Assembly (NCBI GenBank): GCA_025352795.1
Contig: JANXSF010000060.1
Span: 1-64,000, forward strand
Direction of reading: 5' to 3'
DNA: 64,000 bases
From: Acidobacteriota bacterium
GTDB lineage: Bacteria; Acidobacteriota; Terriglobia; Bryobacterales; Bryobacteraceae
The translations under genes were made by a program, and so were the position numbers. A model generated the notes under the pieces. The model was given only the letters and a program-made list of their open reading frames with translations, made no database searches and was not told the DNA's origin. Of the stretch, positions 24,809-33,740 are shown piece by piece (the stretch's first letter is position 1; the number at the start of each line of letters is the position of its first letter).

Positions 24809-25105
24809 TCAAGTCACGCTATTCAAGTCCGCCATCAGTGCAGCGGTATTGGCGAAGCGCTTCCCCTTCCCCGCCTCAAGCTCGGCGAACGCTTCGCGGG
24901 TCGTCAGGTTTGGTGCCTTAATTTCGAAGGGTAGGCGACGCTCATCCACCACACGCATCATCAGCAAACGGATGACATCGGAAATGGAAAGTCCCATTGC
25001 AGCCAGAGATTCAGCAGCCCGTTCTTTGGTCGCGCTATCGATGCGAGCGCGAACGTAGGTGTCCGCAGTCTTCGCGGCAAGCCTGCTTCGATTCTGGTTC
25101 TTCAC
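24809..25105 (-). CDS. RelB/DinJ-family antitoxin, solitary
   Basis: 98 residues with a ribbon-helix-helix N-terminal half (DTYVRARIDSATKERAAESLAAMGLSISDVIRLLMMRVVDERRLPFEI), the DinJ/RelB signature. The C-terminal part would wrap the toxin. No YafQ/RelE-like gene follows; only 54 bases separate its stop from higA, convergent. A palindromic operator lies just upstream. Confidence 0.85.
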   Translation of the reverse strand: MKNQNRSRLAAKTADTYVRARIDSATKERAAESLAAMGLSISDVIRLLMMRVVDERRLPFEIKAPNLTTREAFAELEAGKGKRFANTAALMADLNSVT

Positions 25106-25112
25106 AATTAGT

Positions 25113-25133
25113 TGTAGTCACAATGGGACTACA
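25113..25133. promoter_or_regulatory. inverted repeat, putative operator of the RelB-like gene
   Basis: TGTAGTC (25113-25119), seven-base spacer, GACTACA (25127-25133), 8 bases upstream of the RelB-like start. Palindromes at this position are typical sites for RHH antitoxin autoregulation. Confidence 0.5.
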
Positions 25134-25145
25134 TGTCAATTTAAA

Positions 25146-26402
25146 CTATTCACCCCTAGGCTGTTCCTCTACACTCACCAACAAATCCACACCCAACAGC
25201 AAAAACACCGGGACATAAACAAACCAGCGCTCCTCCACTACTCCTTGCCACTGGCCGGTGAGCAACTCCGCTAGTCGGCTCAAATGAAAAATGGGTACCA
25301 AACTCACCCAGGCTTGTACTCCATAACTCTGACTCATTGGCAGCAGCGCGGCTAGCCACGTCAGATACCAGACGTGGCAGTTGGCTGACAACAGCAAAAG
25401 AGCCGTCAGCGTAGCCAGCACTCGCCACGCCAGCGGACGTCGCAAACCAGCGATCACCACCGTTGCCATTACGATCAATCCGAACACCGCGTACTTGGCA
25501 TGATACGGATTTGTGAATAGCCCGGCAATGAGGCCGAACAGGCTGTCATTATTCCGCCATCCGCCGACGAAGCCAGTCATGAACTGCGCGTTCTCCGTCA
25601 CGTTGGCCCAGTAGGGAAACCCAAACGCCAGCACAGGCAACACTGCCATAGGCCAGTATTTCAATCGCCCAAAGTCACGACCAGTGAAGGCCAGCATGAG
25701 CACCGCAGGCCACCATTTCGCAGCAATGCCGAAGCCAATGAACAGGAACACCAGCCACTGCCAATTCCGTTTCGCCGCTAACAATGCCGCCAGCATGAAG
25801 AACACTGGGACTGCATCGTTATGACCGTTGCCCCAGAATTCCACCACCACCACCGGGCACCAGGCATACAACAAGATCCGTTGCGGTGCCAACAACCACA
25901 GCAACGCCAGGCATCCCAAATCGAACAGTGCGGCGGGGATCTTGAACAGATACGCCTGCTGAAACGGGTCGTCTGACCTCGCCGCAGCCAGCCGCCAATT
26001 CCATGCTTCCATCCGCTCAATCAATGGCCCATAGCCTGCCCGAAAGTCCTTTGCAACTACATGCGCCCATGCTGCATCTTTCAAACTGAAACTTTGCGGG
26101 TCGGAAGGTCGTATTAAGTAGGGATTAAGCCCTTGGGCTTGTACTTGACCCTCGAATCGGTAGCGGAAAACGTCGTCGGAAAATTGAGGAGGTTGGCTCC
26201 AGGCAATCACGCGAAATACCAGTGCCGCTAAAATGATGAAAATAGACATATTTCGAGACACCGCATGTGCCGTAACAATCCGCACCGCGATCAGGTAAAA
26301 TGTAGAGAGTATTAGATATACGGCTAGCCTGCCCTCCATGTGGAACAGTCCTGCCGCAACCGCAACCGCTAGGATACCCAGTGAGAGTGGAACAAATTTC
26401 AT
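25146..26402 (-). CDS. GT-C-type membrane glycosyltransferase (mannosyltransferase-like)
   Basis: 418 residues, about 10-12 membrane segments. The first large loop holds the acidic motif QFSDDVFRYRFEGQVQAQGLNPY, as expected for a polyprenyl-phosphate-sugar-dependent GT-C enzyme of the GT87/DUF2029 group. Later FYGNGHNDA-like EFWGNGHNDAVP is also typical. It would transfer a sugar on the periplasmic face of the inner membrane. Start ATG 26402 overlaps the divergent GT2 start; an internal ATG at 26339 with AGGA is an alternative. Sugar specificity is not deducible. Confidence 0.8.
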   Translation of the reverse strand: MKFVPLSLGILAVAVAAGLFHMEGRLAVYLILSTFYLIAVRIVTAHAVSRNMSIFIILAALVFRVIAWSQPPQFSDDVFRYRFEGQVQAQGLNPYLIRPSDPQSFSLKDAAWAHVVAKDFRAGYGPLIERMEAWNWRLAAARSDDPFQQAYLFKIPAALFDLGCLALLWLLAPQRILLYAWCPVVVVEFWGNGHNDAVPVFFMLAALLAAKRNWQWLVFLFIGFGIAAKWWPAVLMLAFTGRDFGRLKYWPMAVLPVLAFGFPYWANVTENAQFMTGFVGGWRNNDSLFGLIAGLFTNPYHAKYAVFGLIVMATVVIAGLRRPLAWRVLATLTALLLLSANCHVWYLTWLAALLPMSQSYGVQAWVSLVPIFHLSRLAELLTGQWQGVVEERWFVYVPVFLLLGVDLLVSVEEQPRGE

Positions 26403-28017
26403 GAATTACTTTGTGCAGCCTTTAGGGCTGTTGAACAATAAGCCGATCCTGGAACAGATGAAAGTAGCTCTGTTTGATGATACCTTTGCGGGCATTCATC
26501 GGTTGGCTTGGTTTGACTATTCGCTGTTGGTTCCCTATTTCGCCGTGTTGATCGTGTTGAGCTTTTACGGACTTCATCGTTATGAAATGATCCGCGCGTT
26601 CTACAAAAATCGTCACAAGCTTGCCGTCGACCCCAGCATCAAATTCGCCGAACTTCCGGCCGTCACCATTCAGCTTCCCATGTACAACGAACGCTTCGTT
26701 GTGGAACGTTTACTGGAAGAAGTGGTAAAGATCGACTATCCGCGCCATCTGCTGCAAATCCAAGTTCTGGACGATTCCACCGACGAAACCCATCCCTTCA
26801 CTGAGCGTCTGGTTGCCGAATATCGTGCCGCCGGGCACCCCATTGAATACATTCATCGCACCAATCGTCACGGCTACAAAGCCGGTGCGTTGCAAGAAGG
26901 CTTGGAGATCGCCACTGGTGATTTCGTAGCCGTGTTCGATGCCGACTTCCTCATCCCGCGCGACTTCCTGATGCGCACCATCCACAATTTCGCCGATCCG
27001 AAAGTGGGTGTGGTGCAAACTCGCTGGACCTATCTCAACTCCCATTACAACCTGCTCACCGAAGTGCAGACCATGTTGCTGGACGGCCATTTTGTGCTGG
27101 AACACGTTGCCCGCGCTGGTAGCGGCCTTTTCTTTAACTTCAACGGTACCGCCGGAATTCTGCGCAAAGCCATGATCCAGGATGCGGGCGGCTGGCAGCA
27201 CGATACGCTTACCGAAGATTCGGATTTAAGCTATCGCGCCCAAGTGAAGGGTTGGAAATTTATCTATTGTCCCGACGTAGAATGCTTGTCGGAACTGCCG
27301 GTGGATATGCACGGCTTCCAAGTTCAGCAAACCCGCTGGTCCAAGGGCCTCACCCAGTGCGCTTTGAAATTGATGCCGATGTTGATGCGGGCCGATCTAC
27401 CGTGGCGCGTGAAAGCGGAAGCTTTCTTCCACCTCACTCCGAACATCTCCTACCCGCTGATGCTCATCGTCTCTGTGCTGATGTTGCCGGTGATGATCGT
27501 ACGCTTCTATATGGGTCCGGTGCAGATGCTGTTTCTTGATCTGCCACTGATCGCCGCATCATTCTGGTCCATTTCCGCATTCTATCTGGTGGCCCAACGG
27601 GAACTGCATCCCACTACTTGGAAACGCTCTTTCTGGCTGATGCCCGCGCTGCTGGCAGCAGGCGTTGCACTCACATTGTCAAACGCCAAGGCTGTGATTG
27701 AAGCGCTGGTTGGCTATGAAACCGGATTCGTCCGCACCCCGAAGTACGCAATCGGTGGCGATAACAAAAAGGCGCTGGCATCCAAATACAGAAGCCGTAT
27801 AGGATGGCTTCCCTTCTTCGAACTGGCCGCAGGCACCTGGTTTTTAGGCATGATCGCCTACGCCATTGATACGCTCAACATCCTGGCTGTTCCCTTTCTG
27901 TTGATCTTCGTAGGAGGCTACTACTGGGCCGCCTTCGCCAAACTCTCCGCAGACTACCAGGCTCGTATGGCCTTCCAACGCCAACGCAAACTGGCTCTCG
28001 AAGAAGCCCAAAACTAA
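26401..28017 (+). CDS. cellulose-synthase-like GT2 processive glycosyltransferase
   Basis: 538 residues from ATG 26401. TM helix near 42-58, catalytic GT2 domain with D124/D125 (VLDDSTDE), DAD 180-182, TED 271-273 and QxxRW as QQTRW 309-313, then about four C-terminal TM helices. The full D,D,D,QxxRW set means an active enzyme. The family includes bacterial CslA-like glucomannan/glucan synthases and ceramide glucosyltransferase-like enzymes. Partner may be the divergent GT-C gene. An upstream ATG (26338) gives a non-family N-terminus and was rejected. Confidence 0.92.
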   Translation: MNYFVQPLGLLNNKPILEQMKVALFDDTFAGIHRLAWFDYSLLVPYFAVLIVLSFYGLHRYEMIRAFYKNRHKLAVDPSIKFAELPAVTIQLPMYNERFVVERLLEEVVKIDYPRHLLQIQVLDDSTDETHPFTERLVAEYRAAGHPIEYIHRTNRHGYKAGALQEGLEIATGDFVAVFDADFLIPRDFLMRTIHNFADPKVGVVQTRWTYLNSHYNLLTEVQTMLLDGHFVLEHVARAGSGLFFNFNGTAGILRKAMIQDAGGWQHDTLTEDSDLSYRAQVKGWKFIYCPDVECLSELPVDMHGFQVQQTRWSKGLTQCALKLMPMLMRADLPWRVKAEAFFHLTPNISYPLMLIVSVLMLPVMIVRFYMGPVQMLFLDLPLIAASFWSISAFYLVAQRELHPTTWKRSFWLMPALLAAGVALTLSNAKAVIEALVGYETGFVRTPKYAIGGDNKKALASKYRSRIGWLPFFELAAGTWFLGMIAYAIDTLNILAVPFLLIFVGGYYWAAFAKLSADYQARMAFQRQRKLALEEAQN

Positions 28018-28105
28018 TTATCCGCAGATGTCGCAGATGTCGCAGATAAAATCCAAGATGCTGTGCTCGTCTTATCTGCGCTAATCTGCGTCATCTGCGG
28101 ATAAA
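28018..28105. repeat. ATCTGCG-rich dispersed repeat, copy 3 (two-armed, palindromic)
   Basis: Left arm TTATCCGCAGATGTCGCAGATG and right arm GTCATCTGCGGATAA are inverted with respect to each other, enclosing AAAATCCAAGATGCTGTGCTCG. This copy has both halves, unlike the others, and lies between two convergent genes where it could form a hairpin. Confidence 0.8.
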
Positions 28106-28110
28106 TTTCT

Positions 28111-29160
28111 TTATTTGAGCCCTAAGATTCTGCGGTTCTTCTTCGCATCGGTGGACCCGCCAGCGAAGTCGTCGAACGCCTTCGTTGGGACATCAATCAG
28201 GTGTGCCGCAATGAATGGAGCCCCTTCCGTTGCCCCTTGTACGCTGTCTTTGTAGCAGCATTCCCATTCCAGCACTGCCCATTTGTCATAGCCAGCCGCA
28301 GTCATTCTGGTGAACACCTGCTTGAAATCCACCTGCCCGTCACCCAATGACCGAAACCTGCCTGGACGTTCCTTCCACCCCAGATATCCTCCATAGACTC
28401 CCGCTCTGGGCGAAGGACGGAACTCGGCATCTTTCACATGGAACGCCTTAATGCGCGGGCCATAAATATCAATAAAACCCACGTAATCCATGCACTGCAA
28501 AACAAAATGCGATGGATCGTAGTTGATGTTCACTCGCGGATGGTTTCCCGTGGCTTCCAGGAACCGTTCGAACGTGGCTCCATCAAACACATCCTCACCA
28601 GGATGCAATTCATAGGCAATGTCCACCCCAAACTGATCGGCGTAATCAAGGATCGGCTTCCAGCGCCTGGCCAGTTCCTTGAACCCTTCCTCCACCAATC
28701 CACCAGGACGCTGCGGCCAAGGGTACATCATCGGCCACAGTAAAGCTCCCGTAAATGAAGCAGTGCAATTCAGCCCCAAATTCGCCGATGCTTTGATCAC
28801 CATCTTCATCTGCTTCACAGCCCATTCCGCCCTGGCTTTGGGATTCCCTTGTACTTCCTTCTCCGCAAAACCGTCGAACAATTCATCATAAGCAGGATGG
28901 CTGGCCACCAATTGACCCTGCAAATGGCTGGCTAGTTCAGTGATTTCCAAACCGTTGGTTTGCGCCTTCAAATCCTCGCAATAACTCTTTGAATCAGCGG
29001 CCTTCTTCAGGTCCATAATCCGACTATCCCAACTGGGCAACTGGACAGCTTTATAGCCCAGCGATTTCACCCATTTGGTGATGTTGGGCAAGGTATTGTA
29101 GGGTGGCTCATCACCCATGAATTGAGCCAGGAAAATGGCGGGGCCTTTGATCTGTGACAT
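28111..29160 (-). CDS. sugar phosphate isomerase/epimerase (TIM barrel)
   Basis: 349 residues, xylose-isomerase-like AP-endonuclease 2 fold. Metal-ligand positions are seen in ELASHLQGQL, DIAYELHPGEDVFDG, VNINYDPSHFVLQ and VLEWEC. No signal peptide. Similar to cytoplasmic sugar epimerases/inosose-type enzymes that accompany Gfo/Idh/MocA dehydrogenases in sugar catabolism. Substrate unknown. Start ATG 29160. Confidence 0.88.
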   Translation of the reverse strand: MSQIKGPAIFLAQFMGDEPPYNTLPNITKWVKSLGYKAVQLPSWDSRIMDLKKAADSKSYCEDLKAQTNGLEITELASHLQGQLVASHPAYDELFDGFAEKEVQGNPKARAEWAVKQMKMVIKASANLGLNCTASFTGALLWPMMYPWPQRPGGLVEEGFKELARRWKPILDYADQFGVDIAYELHPGEDVFDGATFERFLEATGNHPRVNINYDPSHFVLQCMDYVGFIDIYGPRIKAFHVKDAEFRPSPRAGVYGGYLGWKERPGRFRSLGDGQVDFKQVFTRMTAAGYDKWAVLEWECCYKDSVQGATEGAPFIAAHLIDVPTKAFDDFAGGSTDAKKNRRILGLK

Positions 29161-29329
29161 GTGGTAATTGGTATCCTAACAAAAATTGGGTAAGTAATGT
29201 TGATGCATCGAAAGACGTCCCTTAACTTACGACTACATGCTTGACAAATCACACGACAATATATTAACATCTTCATATATTTCAATGGTTTACGATTGAC
29301 AGCTCCCACGACACATAGGCATACAAAGA

Positions 29330-30544
29330 ATGACCAAACACGGTCGGGAATACGAGAAGTCTCACCCCTGGTTAACGTTCCGACTGGATCTTCGCGACGC
29401 CCCACCCTCCTTTTGGATAGCCCTGGGGGAATGTCAATCGAAGTGTGAACATATTTCTGGGGTGCCTTTGCGGCCCGACATTGCACGAACTCTACACCAG
29501 GTCTATTTGGCGAAAGGGGTTTGGGGAACCACGGCTATTGAAGGGAACACGCTATCAGAAGAAGAGGTCTTAAAGCATCTCGACGGAAAGCTGAACGTTC
29601 CTCCCAGCAAGGAGTATTTAAAACAGGAGATCGACAATATCATCAACGAATCCAACCGCATGTTGGAAACAATTCACCGGGGCGAAAGTCTTACGCTTAC
29701 GGTTCCCCGGATCAAGGAGATTAATCGAGCGATGCTGCACCGTCTAACTCTGGAGCCGGGAGTCACCTCGGGTGAAATCAGGACTTACTCAGTGGGAGTG
29801 ATGAACTATCGGGGTGCACCCGCCAAAGACTGCGAGTATCTGTTTGAAAAGCTGTGCCACTGGCTCAACGGTCCTGACTTCCAACCGCAAGCTGGCCTGG
29901 GAAGCATGCATATGGCGATCTTGAAAGCGATCATTGGCCATCTTTACGTGGAGTGGATCCACGGATTCAGCGACGGCAATGGCCGCACTGGGCGGCTGAT
30001 CGAAGCGCAAATGTTATTGGCAGAAGGCGTCCCTTCGCCCGCCTCTCACCTTTTAAGTAATCACTACAATCTCACCAGGCAAGAATATTTGCGCCAGCTT
30101 CGGGCGGCCAGTGAATCGGGTGGCAAGGTCATGCCGTTTCTCGCCTACGCAGTCGCGGGATTCGTCGATGGGCTGAAGGAGCAAATCGCTTACATCCGAC
30201 AATTGCATCTGGATGTGGCCTGGGTGAATTACATTCACGAAGTTTTTCATCACCAGAATAGCCGAGCCGCAGCCAGACAGAAGGCGCTAATCCTGGATAT
30301 CTCTACAAAGTCTGATCCGGTGCCGATGGGCGAAATGGATCAAGTATCGCCCCGTGTTGCCAAACTTTATGCCGGGATGCACGCCAGAACCTGTTCGCGC
30401 GATGTTGACTTGTTGAAAGAGAAGGGCCTGTTAATTTCACAAGGGAATGGGTATGTGGCCAATCAGTCTCTTATAAGGCAGTTCCTGCCGGTTAAGGCAA
30501 AAGGCCAATCGACCATGGCGAATTTGCCCGCAATGCGTGAATAG
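29330..30544 (+). CDS. Fic-domain protein (predicted AMP-transferase/NMPylator)
   Basis: 404 residues. Fic motif IHGFSDGNGRTGRL (H-x-F-x-D-G-N-G-R-x-x-R, complete) lies in the central Fic domain; the inhibitory motif TTAIEGNTL stands N-terminal to it (class II Fic, self-inhibited by the Glu finger). The C-terminal third, with a DVDLLKEKGLLISQGNGYV-like winged helix, could bind DNA. Stand-alone gene behind an A/T-rich 170-base upstream region. Catalytically competent by motif; targets unknown. Confidence 0.93.
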   Translation: MTKHGREYEKSHPWLTFRLDLRDAPPSFWIALGECQSKCEHISGVPLRPDIARTLHQVYLAKGVWGTTAIEGNTLSEEEVLKHLDGKLNVPPSKEYLKQEIDNIINESNRMLETIHRGESLTLTVPRIKEINRAMLHRLTLEPGVTSGEIRTYSVGVMNYRGAPAKDCEYLFEKLCHWLNGPDFQPQAGLGSMHMAILKAIIGHLYVEWIHGFSDGNGRTGRLIEAQMLLAEGVPSPASHLLSNHYNLTRQEYLRQLRAASESGGKVMPFLAYAVAGFVDGLKEQIAYIRQLHLDVAWVNYIHEVFHHQNSRAAARQKALILDISTKSDPVPMGEMDQVSPRVAKLYAGMHARTCSRDVDLLKEKGLLISQGNGYVANQSLIRQFLPVKAKGQSTMANLPAMRE

Positions 30545-30638
30545 CCCGCTACCTAAGTTTGCGTCGCATACCTCCGCTGGGTTATTCTATTAACAGGCCA
30601 CTTCTGGCCGAGATTTCGAAGGTTGGTTTTTTTACTAG

Positions 30639-30911
30639 ATGGCAAATACAGTTTCATCGCTCAAGCGCGTCCGTCAGACCGAACGCAAAACCCTGGTCAA
30701 CCGGATGCGCAACACCCGTCTTCGCCATTCCATCCGCTCCCTGCGCCGCTTATTCGCGGGCAAAGATGCTAAGGCAGTGGAATCGGCTGTCCCCGGCACA
30801 TTTTCTGTGATCGACAAGTCCGCCAAATTGGGCATTATCAAGAAAAACACGGCAGCCCGTTATAAAAGCCGCATCGCTCTGCGATTGAAGAAAATGGTCG
30901 CAGCAGCTTAA
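30639..30911 (+). CDS. rpsT: 30S ribosomal protein S20
   Basis: 90 residues, very basic, starting [17 protein letters not shown] and carrying the family pattern [18 protein letters not shown] and [18 protein letters not shown]. Start ATG 30639. Binds 16S rRNA early in small-subunit assembly. Monocistronic, followed by a hairpin terminator. Confidence 0.97.
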   Translation: MANTVSSLKRVRQTERKTLVNRMRNTRLRHSIRSLRRLFAGKDAKAVESAVPGTFSVIDKSAKLGIIKKNTAARYKSRIALRLKKMVAAA

Positions 30912-30945
30912 TTTCTCCTGTTTGAATAAAGGTTTACCCCAAAGA

Positions 30946-30972
30946 CCCTGAGCATCTGCTCGGGGCTTTTTT
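30946..30972 (+). terminator. Rho-independent terminator of rpsT
   Basis: Stem CCCTGAGC / GCTCGGGG with loop ATCT followed by six Ts, 35 bases after the rpsT stop and facing holA. Confidence 0.85.
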
Positions 30973-31003
30973 ATTTTGTCCCTCTTACTTTACTTAGTCG
31001 TCT

Positions 31004-32077
31004 TTACTTAGTTAACGACAAGATAAATCGTTCCATCACCGTGCGATCATCCAGCTTGATATCCCTCATGCCACGATCAGCCTCAAAAATCTCCACCATC
31101 GCCCTGCGTAACTGCCCATCGTTGAACGATGTGGCAGTCTGGCTCACTTGATCTGCACGGGATCTCCACATAGGAACGCCTAGCTGCATGAAATGTCCCT
31201 GAATCGTCGACGCACTCTTCAACGCTGCTTCCCTCGATACCAACGCCAGTCGAAACTGAGTTGCTAAAAAGTTCAATGCCAGCGGCAAGTACTCACCATC
31301 GCGAACCAGAGTATCGAGAAGTTCCAACGACTGATTCCGATCCTTGCGACCCATCGCCGCCACCAGTGCAAAAACCGTAGTCTCCCTGGCATCGGGAACC
31401 ATGTTGCCGATCATCGCCTCAGTAATGTTGCCGCCTTTACCCGCAAGCAGGCTCAGTTTTTCCAGTTCGTTCACCAGCCGATTGGCGTTGGCTCCCGTCG
31501 CTTCTATCAAAAATTGAAGCGCTCCAGACGCAAACTTAACGTCGTGCTGCTTAGCCAGATCACCCATCAACCTGGTAGCTTCGGCAGCGGTGAACGGTGG
31601 AAATTCAACCACATCTTTGATGGCCGAATAGAACTTTCGAGCCCGCTCAATTTTGGCCTTGTCGTCGTTATCCATTTCATAACGAGTGATGTCGAACACC
31701 ACGCAGACACCAGGAATGGGATCTTTCAAATACTGTGCAATCCGAGCCCCGACGCCAGCCACGGGAGCGTCGCCGTCTTCATTCGCTGCAGCGGCCGCCT
31801 TCGATGTTCGAGGCATAGCCCCTTCCGCCGCACCAACCCAAATCAACCGCCGCGAAGTAAATAGGGAATAGGCGCAAGCATCATCCATCACATCGGAAAG
31901 TTTCACCTCATCTAAATCATGGCGAGTGAATCCTTCCTCATCCGGTTCGTCACCCAATACCGATTTACGCAACGCTTCCCGCACACGAACGCGACGATAC
32001 ACATCGGGTCCAAGGAACAGATAAGCCGGTGCCGCAGGTCCTTTTTTAAGTTGGGTGAGGAGTTGATCAGGAGTCAT
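31004..32077 (-). CDS. holA: DNA polymerase III subunit delta
   Basis: 357 residues: MTPDQLLTQLKKGPAAPAYLFLGPDVYRRVRVREAL start, AAA+-like fold without an active Walker A, and the C-terminal collar domain (LATQFRLALVSREAALK). Opens the sliding clamp within the clamp loader. Separated from lptE by repeat copy D, otherwise in the same direction. Insert near residues 85-110 (rich in Ala/Asp/Gly) is slightly long. Confidence 0.92.
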   Translation of the reverse strand: MTPDQLLTQLKKGPAAPAYLFLGPDVYRRVRVREALRKSVLGDEPDEEGFTRHDLDEVKLSDVMDDACAYSLFTSRRLIWVGAAEGAMPRTSKAAAAANEDGDAPVAGVGARIAQYLKDPIPGVCVVFDITRYEMDNDDKAKIERARKFYSAIKDVVEFPPFTAAEATRLMGDLAKQHDVKFASGALQFLIEATGANANRLVNELEKLSLLAGKGGNITEAMIGNMVPDARETTVFALVAAMGRKDRNQSLELLDTLVRDGEYLPLALNFLATQFRLALVSREAALKSASTIQGHFMQLGVPMWRSRADQVSQTATSFNDGQLRRAMVEIFEADRGMRDIKLDDRTVMERFILSLTK

Positions 32078-32089
32078 ACCAATTCCCAG

Positions 32090-32236
32090 GAATGCCGCTT
32101 AGTTTTCCCTTGTTGGAAAAACCGCTCCCTTGCGGTCACGGCTCGGTAACGCACAAATTCAACCGAGCCGTGACCGCGAGGGAGCGGTTTTTCCAAGGCC
32201 AGATACGTTTCACTCCAACACTTAAAGCTGTCCGAT
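32090..32236. repeat. palindromic-element family, copy D
   Basis: Core arms AACCGCTCCCTTGCGGTCAC and CGTGACCGCGAGGGAGCGGT around a loop, left flank TGCCGCTTAGTTTTCC, right flank GGCCAGATACGTTTCACTCC plus AACACTTAAAGCTGTCCGAT. It sits between lptE and holA and splits what is otherwise a compact operon. Confidence 0.85.
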
Positions 32237-32255
32237 TGCAGAAGAGTTAAATCCC

Positions 32256-32768
32256 TCACCAAGCCTCCAACACAGCACTCACCACCGTCCGCGCCAAATC
32301 CCGACTCATCCGATCCACGGCTGCGTCACTCTCTTCCAAATAAGCCCGCTGATCCGTGGCGATCTCGTACCGCTCCCGCACTTCCATGGAAGGCCGTTCA
32401 AACAGCACTTTTCCCGTCACCCGTTCCACTAATGTCAGCTTCAACGTGACGTTCACCTGCACGCTGCTTCCACGATTGGTGACCGGGTCAAACGTGGTCA
32501 CATAGGAATCGTAACGCAGCACCGAACCGCGCAGCACAGCGTCAGCCGTAGTTGGATCAGCAGTAATGTGATAGCGCGTACGAGAGATAAATTCCCGTGT
32601 CAAAGACCCCGCCAGCCGCTCTGGCAACTTGTAGCGCGCCGTGATATTCGTGAAGGCCGGAATGGCAATGGTCTGCACCGACTTCGGCAACAGATTGGCC
32701 TTTCCCGATACGTGATAGCCGCAACTGGCGTTCACAAGTAACAACACAATTGCCCCCACCAGTCTCAT
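32256..32768 (-). CDS. lptE: LPS-assembly lipoprotein LptE
   Basis: 170 residues: lipoprotein signal with lipobox ASC (LLLVNASCGYHVSG), then the LptE fold with AIPAFTNITARYKLPERLAGSLTREFI and SVLRYDSYVTTFDP. Works with LptD to insert LPS in the outer membrane. ATG follows the Asd-like stop with no gap (TAGATG). Gene order lptE-holA is a classic arrangement. Confidence 0.88.
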   Translation of the reverse strand: MRLVGAIVLLLVNASCGYHVSGKANLLPKSVQTIAIPAFTNITARYKLPERLAGSLTREFISRTRYHITADPTTADAVLRGSVLRYDSYVTTFDPVTNRGSSVQVNVTLKLTLVERVTGKVLFERPSMEVRERYEIATDQRAYLEESDAAVDRMSRDLARTVVSAVLEAW

Positions 32769-33740
32769 CTAAGCTCTCACCACGGCAGTCATCGCGGCAA
32801 TTGCCGAATCGGCCGCAATGCGCACATTATCGGCGACCGTCCATAGCCAAATTGCTTTCGGATTGTTGCTATCCACTCGAACCGCACCCACTGCATAACC
32901 ACTCTGTTGAGCAATGCCGACGTTGTTGGGCGGCTCCAACGAATCGTCACGAACATCGGTGCCCGCTTTCGTTAAAGCGGCTTCAATCTTTATCTTGTTC
33001 GGCGACTTTTCAAACTCCACCCAGACTGACATGCTGTACCCATGGAAAACTGGCGCCTGAACCAGCCGCAACGACGGCATGGGCGGACCATTGGCCGCTG
33101 CCAGCAGGCTAGCCAAATGACGTTCTATGCGCGCTTCCTTTTCCGCCAAACTGAATTTTGAATCTTCTCCAAATGCAGCTAGCTTATTGAATGCCAATTG
33201 CGCGTCAAAGATTTTCTTCACAATCGGCTTGAAGGTGAGCAGTGAAACCGCTTGCCCCTGCAACTCCGCAACCCCTGCCTGACCCCATTCGCTGGCTGGT
33301 TCAAAAATGGTAACCACACTGCGCGCAATCGGATGCACTGCGGCAAGTGTGGTAAGCAAATTGGCCAATACCTGCGCGGCTGACGTCGGTATGACTGTCA
33401 ACCTGGCCGTGGGACCTTTGGGACGAAAGAGGCGTGCACCGGGCTTTTCATCCAGCAAGCCTTTGGCGTCAACAACAGGAACTTTCTTCGGTGCCCAATC
33501 AATGGCCTGTTGGCAAATTTCAGCGCTCGATGCAGTCAGCACCACCACATCAGCATCTTTCAAACTAGCTTTTTCCAACCGCGCCAGCACCGTCAATTCA
33601 TCCTGCTGTTGTTCAATCACGGCGACTTCTTCTTCCTCGCCGCCCAATATCTGCAGGCGAAATAAATCCCCAGCCAGTTCCTTAATTTCGCGACCCAGCA
33701 GTGATTCACCGCCTACAATCACAGCAATCTTTTTAGCCAA
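32769..33740 (-). CDS. Asd/ArgC-like semialdehyde dehydrogenase homolog lacking the catalytic Cys
   Basis: 323 residues from TTG 33740, which overlaps the pssA stop by eight bases and has GGAG at good spacing; the longer frame (to 33806) is inside pssA. Rossmann start KIAVIVGGESLLGREI and the C-terminal dimerisation domain resemble aspartate-semialdehyde dehydrogenase. However, the segment that should read (N)PNCSTIQ reads IPTSAAQ near 117-123, so the nucleophilic cysteine is absent. It is probably not a working Asd. It lies between pssA and lptE in an envelope-lipid operon. Confidence 0.8.
   Translation of the reverse strand: MAKKIAVIVGGESLLGREIKELAGDLFRLQILGGEEEEVAVIEQQQDELTVLARLEKASLKDADVVVLTASSAEICQQAIDWAPKKVPVVDAKGLLDEKPGARLFRPKGPTARLTVIPTSAAQVLANLLTTLAAVHPIARSVVTIFEPASEWGQAGVAELQGQAVSLLTFKPIVKKIFDAQLAFNKLAAFGEDSKFSLAEKEARIERHLASLLAAANGPPMPSLRLVQAPVFHGYSMSVWVEFEKSPNKIKIEAALTKAGTDVRDDSLEPPNNVGIAQQSGYAVGAVRVDSNNPKAIWLWTVADNVRIAADSAIAAMTAVVRA

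Noticed and set aside
26710-27201. 163-codon minus-strand frame in the GT2 gene
   Set aside because: Shadow of the catalytic domain, which has all GT2 motifs on the plus strand.
29221-29330. A sigma-70 promoter for the Fic gene (TTGACA at 29241 and 29296)
   Set aside because: Both -35 boxes lack a good -10 at 16-18 bases; A/T richness alone makes matches likely.
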